A stretch of 64,000 nt of DNA from Desmodesmus armatus (taxonomy: Eukaryota; Chlorophyta; Chlorophyceae; Sphaeropleales; Scenedesmaceae), in the NCBI GenBank assembly GCA_007449985.2, contig VIIQ02000029.1:646001-710000 (forward strand), written 5' to 3'. Position 1 is the stretch's first letter. Every line of letters starts with the position of its first letter. Below the pieces are notes generated by a model. That model was not told the DNA's origin and made no database searches. It saw only the letters and a list, made by a program, of their open reading frames with translations. Made by a program: the position numbers and the translations under genes. Shown piece by piece: positions 38,872 to 48,493 of this stretch.

Positions 38872-41800
38872 ATGACATCGCGCCAGTTGCTGCATTGCTT
38901 GCAGCACCCACAGCTTCTGCACTCTGTGTGGCCAGCAGCAGCAGCAGCGGCAACAGCTTCAAACCCACTATGGGCCACAGCGGCATCACCGTTGCTGGGC
39001 AGCACAGCAGCAGCTGGAAGCACATTCAGCGCGTCATCACCAGGAAATTGGAGGGGCCTGTCAGCAGATGCGCCATCCTCCAGCCTGCCAGCTGACAGTG
39101 TGCCTTGGAGCTCTGGTCTGGCAAGCAGCAGTCAGCGGCAGGTGTGCTTGGTTGTGTTTGAGCATAACTTTGTGTTTGCATGTTTGAACGTTCAGCCAGC
39201 AACGGCAACTCCAACAGAAGCAAGGACAGCCAGCTCTTGAACCTGTCGTAGGCCCAGTCCTACATGAACATGCACAAGAATTGGTCGAACTTGCTTGTTG
39301 AGTGTTATCATACTGCTTGGGACAGAGACTGGTGGCCCACCAACTCCTAATGTTTCAGTAGAACCCTGGAAAACCCTCCCAAGCTTGCTGCATCGGCGGC
39401 CAACAATTTCACAAGGCCTCTATGTGGTGACCCTCATAGACAATTGCGTCTGCATGCAGAGAGCTAGTCAGCATCCAGCTGCCGCAATGCACATGCCCAC
39501 AGACTGTACGCACTGTACTGCCCCGCCTGCTACAGCCTGGTGCCCCACAGCCATTGGTGCTGCGGCCGGACATGTACACTGGCAGCTTCAAGGTGCCTGC
39601 AAAGTCACTACAGTTCAACAGAGGTGATTTGGGAGCTCTTCGGGCGGGAGTAGTGCTATGCCAGCAGCAGGGAACACACAGCGCCCACTTGTTTCGCCAG
39701 CAGCAGTCTTGCCTGCTCGCATCAGTGACATTACTGCATGGAGTCCAAGGTCAGCGCTGACGGAGGTCAAACATGTTAGGCAGCTGATAGAGGTCCAACA
39801 TGATGGGCAACTGGAACACCAGCATCGCCCTGGCCAGCTGCAGTGCTCAGTGTCAGCTCAGCCCCCCCCCCCCACCTCTAGCATATGTCCATGCAGTTTC
39901 TTGCTGTAAAAGAGCCCTGACGGCTTCGTATTCTGCATTGCTGCAGGGGAGGTGATGTACTTACCGCAGCTTGAGGGTAACAAGCTCGGCAAAGGTCTGC
40001 TGTGGCTGGTTGGCGCATATGGCAAGAAGCAGCAGCTGCGCAACGGTGCATCCGTGTTGTACCAAGGCATCACAGAGGCAGCAGAGAACCCAGAGCTGCA
40101 ACAAGGTATGTGCGACTTGACGTCAGCCGGATTATGCTAGGTACAGCTATGTCAGCAGAAAGCATGTGTACAGCAGGGGTACAGCAGGAGTGTAGCACTG
40201 ACATGGCTGCAATCTGCAGTAGCAGCAGGAAAGCAGAGTTCTGCTGGCACCTTGGACTGCCACACCTTACAGCTCAGCGGCGCTGAGCAAGCTTCATGAT
40301 GTTCAGAGTTCAGCCCAGTGAGCAGATGCATTGCTAATGCGCAACCATTTTTCTGGGTCTGCTGCACAGACAGCAAACAGGCTTGAGGAGCAGCTGCCTC
40401 TGGCCTTGGCTTGACTGCAGGCATGTGATAAGTCACACACTGTGGCACATGTTAAATGATGCATGGATATTCACAACCCTGTGCTGTGCTGTGCTGTTGT
40501 TGTGCTGTCATTGTGTCGCGCTGTGGCGTGCTGTGCTGTGCTGTGTGCAGCGCTGGGTCTGGAGGTTGGCACCTTCATGGCACCGTTCCAGTTGCTGTCC
40601 CTGCACATGTGGCTCATCATCAATAGGCTGCACCAGGTGTGGCCTGACTATGCAGTTGTAAATGCATCACACGCCATACATGTTGTGGTAAAATATAGCT
40701 TCAAAGGTTGCATTGCTAGAGTGAGCACTTTTGTAGTGAATCTTGCATAAACTTGTGGCTCGCTGTCTGGTGCCTGTGCACAGTCACTGCAATGTAGTGT
40801 GGTGTACTTTGCAAAATTTACGCGCCGTTCCACTCATGCTGCCCCTGCAGGAGAGGGACAGCAAGGACAACAAGTTTTTCCTGGACAGTTTGTACCACGA
40901 CCTGTTCTACAAGGATATCGAGCGGCGAGTGTTTGCGTACGGAGTGACGGTGGGTATGATATGAAAACACCCAGCAAAACCCATGTTGCCTTGCCTGCCA
41001 TGCCTTGGCGATCATTGCCTGCCAGCAGCAAATTGTAAGGCAGCTTGTGGCTGGCATCTGCTTGACATGTGGTGTCATTGTGACTTGGAGTTTAGCAAGT
41101 TAGGGAAGGTTCCCAAGGCGTGTTCTCGGCGCTGCCCTGCTGGCTGGCCTTTTGCTGACGTACACTGCGCATGAATCGTCAAGGTGACAATGTGTAGACA
41201 GACGATGCAGCAGTTTCGTATGTTTTGTGCTGAAGTTGCAAATTGCTGCCTGTTTGGCTGCAGATGCGGGTGAGCAAGTGGGTGGACAGGCTGCAGAAGC
41301 AGTTTTACGGCACCAGCTTTGCATACGACAAAGCCATACGCACTGAGGTGAGTGTGTAGAGCGGTGTGGCTCTGGGTTGCTTTGGATGGGGCAGGGGCAG
41401 CCAATACGTTGGGCAACATCCCTGTCATGTTTGGTGACGACAGCAGAATTGTGGTTTGTGTGGCACGCATGGGGAATGCTGGGTCAGCACAGAGCTGCAG
41501 CATCAGCATCATCTGCAGCAGCTGCTGCCTGGTCATCCTCAACAAGCATCAGAACTTCAATCGGGCTCAAGCTGCTTAGAAGTGGGGACTGGAAGGTGCA
41601 ACACTCTTTGTTTATCTTCACCACATGTCACAGTGCAGGCCGTTGCTTACAAGCTGCACTGGTCTGTGTGGTGTATGTCTGCAGGGTGGTGGGCAAGCAC
41701 AGCAGGCTGCCCTTGTAGCTGCGCTGGTGAAGAATGTGTACAACGGTGACCCCGCCAACCAGCCCTGGGCAGAGTTGATGTCTCGGTACCTCTTCAGGTG

Positions 41801-42150
41801 GGTAGGAAGCGCGGGCTGACTGTGTTGGTGAGCCATCAACTGTCAAGGCTGTTGCGGCTTGCTTCTGGTGACTTCACTGCCTGATGATAAGTATTGGACT
41901 GACTTATAGGAGCAGAGGCGTCATTGTGGAGGGAAGGCGTCGCACTGGCACACTGTGCACACAGGCTGTTGTGGCTACATTGTTTTTGGCAGACAGGTGG
42001 GAAGTGGCTTGAAGGCTTGATTTGCTGATGTTCACGTCCTGTGCTGCTATGCTGTTCTGTTGCAGGGAGCTTCACTGCCTTGATTCCACCAGCATAGAGG
42101 CAATCTACAAGGGCCACATCCGCTTCAGCTCAGACATCGTGAAGCGGTAG
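38872..42150 (+). CDS. CBP3: Ubiquinol-cytochrome c chaperone CBP3/UQCC1, mitochondrial
   Basis: Assembly factor that binds newly made cytochrome b at the mitochondrial ribosome, with CBP6/UQCC2, and passes it to complex III. Eight exons (38872-39141, 39536-39623, 39947-40105, 40551-40636, 40851-40949, 41264-41347, 41685-41797, 42066-42150) give 327 residues with phases intact. The N-terminus, MTSRQLLHCLQHPQLLHSVW, is an acid-free amphipathic presequence followed by an Ala/Ser-rich linker. The chaperone domain begins near residue 140: KQQLRNGASVLYQ, APFQLLSLHMWLIINRLHQ, SLYHDLFYKDIERRVFAYG, the conserved Tyr-rich segment FYGTSFAYDKAI, a helix with AALVAALVKNVYNG, and LHCLDS near the end. The family usually spans 250-350 residues. 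Introns are T/G-rich, as in the other plus-strand genes. Confidence 0.92.
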
Positions 42151-43017
42151 CTGTGCGTTGGTGGCTGCGCCAGGCACTAATTGAGTGTTCTGTGTGGACA
42201 GTCAGGCAGTCAGGCTGAGTTTGGATGGGCTGTGGGATGTGCTGGAGCCTATACCGTAGGCACACTTCAGCTTTGCGTTGATCACATCTCTTTGTTCCAG
42301 CATGTGTTGCAGTTGAGAGTGCTGTGGCTGTTTGAGTCAGCGTGTAGACCAATTGTGCATGCTGCATTGTACATTACACCTGTGCTATTGGCACTCTATT
42401 CTGCTCGTGCGGCTGGCTTGAAGTGACTAACCGTCCAGCCAGAAGCCAGGTTTGAGGCAGTTGCTGCACGTGTTGTTGCACACTGCACGACCATGTCTGT
42501 GGTGACTGCACACAGGTGTTGAGGTGAATGAACTCCTTTGACATGGTTGTGTAACCGTCGTTGCCACCCATTCAAAGTATGAATGATGCCTGAAATGTAT
42601 CTTCGAGGTGATGCTGCGATGTTTGACGCCGCAATCCCTGGTGGTGAATTTGCTGCAGCTGCTGTCTTTGGTCTTGGCCGGCAGTTTCCACCAACCTTGT
42701 CATGGCGACCAAGGACCGCTGAAGCTCATTCAGCGCAAATAGTTGCTGAAAACCGCATCATTGTGGACGTGCAACATATTCTGCTTGGAACTTCACACCA
42801 GGCCACATGCACGACAATTTGACCGGCCCGTCTCGAAGCAACTGAGCCATGTGTGCTTTCTCAATCATCGCAACTACCATAAAATCTTAATATACATTAA
42901 TCAGGTTTCTCTCCCTCTCATTAGCCAATAGCTGTTCTGTCGTGGTGCCAGCCTGGCAGCAGTAGCAGTGCAGTAGCAACATCCATCTGCAGCCCATTGA
43001 GAAAATACCACGTCACA
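42151..43017. other. CBP3 3'UTR and LRR-gene upstream region
   Basis: T/G-rich to about 42,560, matching a plus-strand 3'UTR that ends after the TGTAA. The remaining ~450 bp should hold the LRR promoter. An AT-rich stretch precedes the LRR leader at about 42880-42925. No gene was recognised. Confidence 0.5.
42550..42554 (+). terminator. TGTAA polyadenylation signal for CBP3
   Basis: 400 bp after the CBP3 stop on the sense strand; the first clear plus-strand TGTAA after the stop codon. Confidence 0.5.
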
Positions 43018-45728
43018 ATGTACAGCAACCTGCAAACATACCATCACACGCCATCGGTCTTTGAGCAGGTCTGCACACTGCTGCTGCAATCCCCTGAGTA
43101 CAGCTGCGTTCAAGATGCAGCAACCTTCAGCAGACTGCTGTGCGTCAGCATGCAGCTTCGGGAAACTCTGCTGCACGCAGCAGTGGGTTGCATACAGGCT
43201 CAAGTGCCCCGCTGCTGCAGCAGTGCCAGTATGGATCGCTGCTTTGTGCATTGGCTGTGCAAGCACTGGGGGTATGGAACTCTCAAAACAAAGGTGGTTT
43301 ACCCTTCACGCGTGGTGATACCAAGCTTCGGCTTCGGCAGTTAACTAGGTCTGGAGAGTACCACTATGTGGTGAAAGTATCCAGTAATGAGGGAATGACA
43401 GCACAGTGGCAGCATATGCAGCGGCAGTTCCATCTCCCCTTCCCTCCTTTTTTAAAACCCTACAGGTCGACGCAGATGACTTCTTCCCAGACCTGACCAT
43501 GCAGCTTGCAGAACAGCTGCAGGTGCTGCAGCAGCCCCCGCAACAGCCACAGCTTTCAGGCAGCACTGACAGGCTGGGGCAGCAGCGGTTGGCAGCCGGA
43601 ACGGGCACACAGACGGAACAAGGGCCAGCGAGTGCACTGGCTGCATCAACTGCAGCATGTAGCCTTACGTCAGCGCGCCTGTCCTGGCAGCTTCCTGCAG
43701 CATCAGCACCAGCACCAGCGGCAGCTTTGTTTGGTTCCTTGCCAAGCTGCAGGACTCCAAGCATCTTCGTCAGCTGGCACGTGTGCGGTAAGCCACAGCA
43801 GGAATGCGCATTTGGCAAATGCGCAACTTGCATCATTCTGCAGCCCTTGCTTCGTTGCCACTTGGATTTTCTCGTTTTGGACACCCAAAGTCTTAGACAG
43901 GCAGGACATGCCAAATAGTTGGGGTGGTGGCAGCTTCCAGCCAGTTGGCACACTCCTTTGACCTGTGCATTGCGCATGATGCTGCCACAGCAACACTGAT
44001 TGCATTTGCTTGCAGCACCCTCTCAAATGACCTTGCAAAACCTTCACTAAGATGTTCGCCCCTCACCGCCATGTTCAAAGTTCGACGGGACAACCACTGC
44101 TACATGCACTCCCACCTCTGCTGCTCTCGCAGGCCTGCCACCTAATTCCCTCCCAATTCTGCCAGGTGCACTCCTCACCCACCTTACCCTGCGGGACAGC
44201 ATCATCAGCCCAGCAACAGTCCAAAGCCTCGCCCAGCTGCAGACCCTCAGGCAGCTGCACCTTCCCAACCTCAACCCCATCCCAGGAACCCTCGCTCCCG
44301 CCCTATCAGCCCTGACAGCCCTGACTCGCCTGTTCATACGGCACCCCTGCCAACCGGAGCAGCTGGCGCTGCCAGTATCCTTGCAGCAGCTCACTGTGAC
44401 CCAGCGCACCCCTCCCTGGATTGATCATCTTGAAGGTCCCCACGACCTAGAGCCGCTCCGTATTAGTCACCTCACCTCCCTTACCAGCCTCACAATCCAT
44501 GAGGTTGTACCGCAGGGCATCACAGAGCAGTACAGCCTTCCAACCAGCCTGCAGGACATCGCAGTCGTCTGCATCAGCTGTGCTGGGCCGCTGCTGCGGC
44601 TGAGGCAGCTAGCACAGCTGCGAGTCTCAAGCCTGAAACATAGCAGCCCTGCAGAGCTGCTGAAGCTCAGCAGCTTGCCAGCACTAACAGCTCTTAGGAC
44701 GGGCTGTGCTGAGGATAGCGGAGTGGTGGCTAGCAGTGTCAGGCTGGCGCCTGCAGACCTCAGGGCTTACCGGCAGGTTTTTGCAGCTGTGCCAGTGTAC
44801 GTGACAGCTCTGACAGTACAGGAGGATGCAGAGGCTGGCGGCCGAGGGTTATGCAGGTAAGGTGGGGCCTTTTCTTTGTTGACGGCTAGCCCGCGCGCTG
44901 TTGTTTGTACTGTCTACCCCCCAAAACGTTTTCTCTTTCTTGCTCACATGGCTTTTCCTGTCCCTCCGTCTTCATACATATTCAGCGTTGAGAAAGATTT
45001 ATGCATTCCTTCACAATGTATGTGTGTGCAGGTCCGTGCTTCGTGCACTATGCAGCCTCAAGGGTGTGAGGAACCTCAGCCTCGCGGGGCTGCCTCACAG
45101 CAGGACACCTACATGCCAGGAGCTCTCAGGGCGCAGAGCAGTCACTGCAGCTGAGCTTGCAGAGGCATTGACAGCACTCACTGAGCTCACACAGCTGCGG
45201 CTCAGCCACTGGCAGCTTGCCAGATGCGATGGAAACAGTACCAGTACGAGTGACTCCACTGCAGTTGCTACTGCTGCGGCAGCAGCAGACGACTCGGACA
45301 GCTTGCGGCTGGCACAGCAAGGTGACACCAGCAGCAGCAGTGAATACAGGCAGGGCCCTGCAGCATCTGCAGCAGCAGCGGCATCACAACCTGCAGGATT
45401 GCGTAAAGTAGGGCACCCACAAGGGGCATATGCAGCAGCTGCCTGTGCAGAGTCGCTGAACTGCTCTAGTCAGCAGGGTTGGCAGCACATCCTCACAAGC
45501 TTGGCACGCCTTCCAGCCTTGCGCAAGCTATCATGCACAGGGCTGTCGCTGGGGCCTGCTGCTAGCGCCTTGTCGGCACTTGTGAAGCTAGAAGTACTTG
45601 AGCTTCGTGACTGCAATGTGCCACCGGCGGTTGTGGCTGGTGTTGCTGCCTGCCTGACTGGCAGGAAGTGCAGGGCCAGCTGTGCTGGCAGCAATGCCGG
45701 CATTTGCGGGGCGGGTTGCGTTGGTTGA
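43018..45728 (+). CDS. Leucine-rich-repeat protein; middle of the gene model uncertain
   Basis: At least four exons: 43018-43293, 43466 to about 43787, 44166-44856 and 45032-45728. The first encodes a helical Cys-rich N-terminal domain ending FVHWLCKHWGYGTLKTK, a form common ahead of LRRs in green-algal expanded families. The third and fourth carry leucine-rich repeats: LLTHLTLRDSIISPATVQSL, LAQLQTLRQLHLPNLNPIP, LTALTRLFIRHP, HLTSLTSLTIHEV, LRQLAQLRVSSLK, LTELTQLRLSHWQLA, LARLPALRKLSCTGLSL and LVKLEVLELRDCNV. Phases of exons 3 and 4 agree (AG then G). Exon 2 is low-complexity, and near 43720-43787 a different frame reads more LRR-like than the open one, so an extra intron or frameshift may exist. 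No transmembrane or kinase domain is present; probably an intracellular protein-binding LRR of unknown role. Confidence 0.75.
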
Positions 45729-47366
45729 GCTCTGTTGAAACTGTTTGCTTGGCGTGCTGTATGGCTTGTGTATTGCTTGGTGCACGCTGACTTGTCCAAG
45801 GTCAAACATGGCCTGCACCCTGTACAACCCCAACCAGTGCATTGTACAGGGAAAGCTGTGGGTGGTCTGTTACACGCAATTGTTGGTGCCAACCCTGCCA
45901 GGCAAGGTGAGCTCAGACGTCACGAACTGACTCGGTAGGCATGGCATGCCTACCAAAACATGCAGCCACACTTCATGCACCACAGAAATGCATGCACCAT
46001 GACTGGAGTTCACTTCAGGCATGACACTGCAGAGAGGCATGCACTATAGAGGCGTGCGCTTTAGTAACAAATCACACATATCACACCAAGTCAGCTGACA
46101 AGCATGATGCATTGCAGTGACTTGCATTGACAAGCAAGCATGCCACACAGTGTCTCTACAACAATACAGAGATTGCATTTTGATGTCCTAGACCCAAAAA
46201 GCCAATAAGGATCAGATACGGCACTGCACAGAACAGTGGGGCTGCAAAAGGCAAGCCACCTGCACAAAATATGACGCAGGTAAAGCAGCCATGAGGCTGC
46301 AACAGAGAGCTGCCAAGGTCAGAACTACCTTGAACCTAGCTAGCTATCACCGGCACTGCCGATCAAAGAAGAAGTGATCAAGACAGGTGCAAACAAAGAG
46401 CGACATGAAGCTATAGGCAGCTAGCTGCAACGCTTCAACAGAGGCCTCCTAACTTAGGAGGTAGTACAATGTACTGGTACTACCATGTAACATCGACTGA
46501 GCACGCCCAGGATGCAGTGGCAGTGTGTTTGACCACAGATCAGTACCCCACAAAGCAAGACATGCGCGTTGAACGAACATGGGAAATCCCACCCTGCCTG
46601 AAGTAAAAGTCACAACGACAGGGCTGCCAACAACCAGCCCCCCCAAGACACAGATCACGGCAGAGTTTGATGCCCTGAGTGGAGCTCAAAGGCGCAAGGG
46701 GCTGAGGATGTCACCAGCAAGGGCACCATGCACAGTTGTACTGCGGTTGCTGCAGCACACCCCAGCACATCTCACATCAGTGATGCGACACGGTGTTGCC
46801 AGCAGACCGCACATGCACACGCCATATACAAGCGGGATGCCACCGATCATCACCCACAGCTGGTCAAATCGCAACAAGCCTTTGCAGACTAGCCATACTG
46901 GCAGTCTGACAAAGCAAACAAGCCTAGGCAAACAAAAAGGTGCAGCCAACACCAGCAGCTTGCGGGTCTGGGAACAGACCATATGGCATAAGCTACGCAG
47001 CTGCAGTGCGTGCCTGTTTGGTTTCTTGCCTGGCCAGGCATGGGCAACACTGTTGCCTGGGCCAGGCTCTGGGCCATCCAGAGATCTGAGGTCAGCTCTG
47101 AGCCAGCCAGCTGTGCTGCAAACATCAACACCGCGTACCACACCTGCCATGCTCTGGAAAACCTTGCAACAAATGCTCAAGCTGCTGTCAAACCTCTCCC
47201 CCTGCCAATCGTCCCTCCGAGTGATGGTTCAATTCCTCATGAAAGGGGAGCTGCACTTGGTAGGTAGCGGCTCAACAAACAGGGGACTGGGTGTTGCCCA
47301 GCTGACCAGCCCATTTGAGTGTGGCAAAACAGGCTGAGCAGCAGCCACCGTGACCATTCTTCCCTT
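45729..47366. other. Tail-to-tail region between the LRR and mosaic genes
   Basis: Contains both 3'UTRs. The nearest plus-strand TGTAA for the LRR gene is at 46486-46490. The nearest minus-strand TGTAA for the mosaic gene is at about 45870. If both are used, the two transcripts overlap antisense by roughly 600 bp. The plus strand is A+C-rich from 46 kb on, which fits minus-strand transcription. Confidence 0.4.
46579..47337 (+). CDS. Uncertain 252-codon intronless ORF
   Basis: Starts at an ATG and runs 252 codons to a stop 30 bp before the end of the mosaic gene on the other strand. The product is basic and Ser/Thr/Leu-rich, with no signal peptide, no recognisable domain and no low-complexity tract typical of genes here. 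Every confident gene in the window is intron-rich, and this stretch has the composition of a minus-strand 3'UTR, so chance is the better explanation. I list it only because an ORF this long is uncommon in non-coding sequence. Confidence 0.15.
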   Translation: MGNPTLPEVKVTTTGLPTTSPPKTQITAEFDALSGAQRRKGLRMSPARAPCTVVLRLLQHTPAHLTSVMRHGVASRPHMHTPYTSGMPPIITHSWSNRNKPLQTSHTGSLTKQTSLGKQKGAANTSSLRVWEQTIWHKLRSCSACLFGFLPGQAWATLLPGPGSGPSRDLRSALSQPAVLQTSTPRTTPAMLWKTLQQMLKLLSNLSPCQSSLRVMVQFLMKGELHLVGSGSTNRGLGVAQLTSPFECGKTG

Positions 47367-48493
47367 CTACTTGCTACAGCAACCAAGTTCTATCCCGTTC
47401 AGGGCCGTGTCATCCCAGTTGCTGCCGTGACCTTGATCACGGACCTGTTCACAGCAAAAAAGCACACAACATCTTATATTGACACGATCATGTAGCTTGT
47501 GCGTTTCAAGGCACCATGGTTGTTCCATTGCACCTTGGTCGAGACATATGCGCCATTGTATCTGCTTTACAGACGTCAACCGCTGCAGGCTAACCCGCCG
47601 GTGGCAAGGTTGACATCTGCAGAGGTCAAGACCCTGCCCCCGCAGCCAATGCCTAATTTCATGTGGGAAGTCGCTGGAGCAGCACAGCATGACTACTCAG
47701 GATGTCATGATGAACACTACTCCTTCCTACTAGGCCTTGCTCAGACAGGTGTTGGCACACGCCGCATGCCGGTGTTGTTGGTTAATGGCCAGTCCCTTTG
47801 ATACCAGTGCATAGGCTACGTGATAGAGCACACACTAACCTGGAAAGCACATGCAGCTGTGCCGATAGGGCATTGTTGCCAGGCTGTCCAATCTCCCACG
47901 TTGTTGCTGTCGGGCGTGCGCAGAATTGTTCCGTCACTGCACTTCATATCCACTGACGTTGCCCCCATGTCGTCACAAGCATCCTGCCAACCAGCGCATG
48001 ACGGCCTCTGGATTTGCATCCTGAATGCCACGACGTGCTTGCCAGTCGGGCACATCTGCCAGCTACTCCAATTTCCCCAGCGCCCCCTGCACTGGGGGGC
48101 CTCATGGGCAGACCACCTTGTGATTGAGCATCAACACAGAACACTTCCACCCTGCGCAAGCAGAAAGCAGGCATGGCACAGAAGTAACACACGGTGTGTC
48201 AGGCTGGGCCAACCCTCTGACTTGCTGGCAATCAATCACACAGCATCATGCCAGATCAATTCAATGGTGACCACTTTCCGGTTAGTAAGCCATGCCGGCT
48301 TGGCTGCTGACGGGCAGGGCAGCTCACCCGTTTAGTGATGTATCATCTTCACTGCCAACAAGGGGCCCCTTTGGATTCGGTGGCTGCTGCATCCGAGTGC
48401 GCATGGAGCCAATCCACTTGCCAAGTGGGCAGTTGCCATAGCCCTTCCAGTCACCCAAATTTCCTTCAATCTTCCTTTTGGCCACAACAGGGT
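47367..48493 (-). other. VMO1 (vitelline membrane outer layer 1)-like C-terminal domain
   Basis: Three exons (48328-48493, 47840-48151, 47367-47444). VMO1 patterns are repeated three times as in the beta-prism fold: LGDWKGYGNCPLG with DDTSLNGVEVFC; RWGNWSSWQMCPTG with CDDMGATSVDMKC; VGDWTAWQQCPIG with DDTALNGIELGC. The protein ends four residues later. VMO1 is best known as an animal secreted protein; its presence here supports extracellular function. The middle exon needs one extra base to keep a single frame. Confidence 0.85.

Noticed and set aside
46686..47180. Minus-strand ORF of 164 codons downstream of the mosaic gene
   Set aside because: It lies after the VMO1 stop, is Cys/Leu-rich from TG-rich UTR composition and has no domain.
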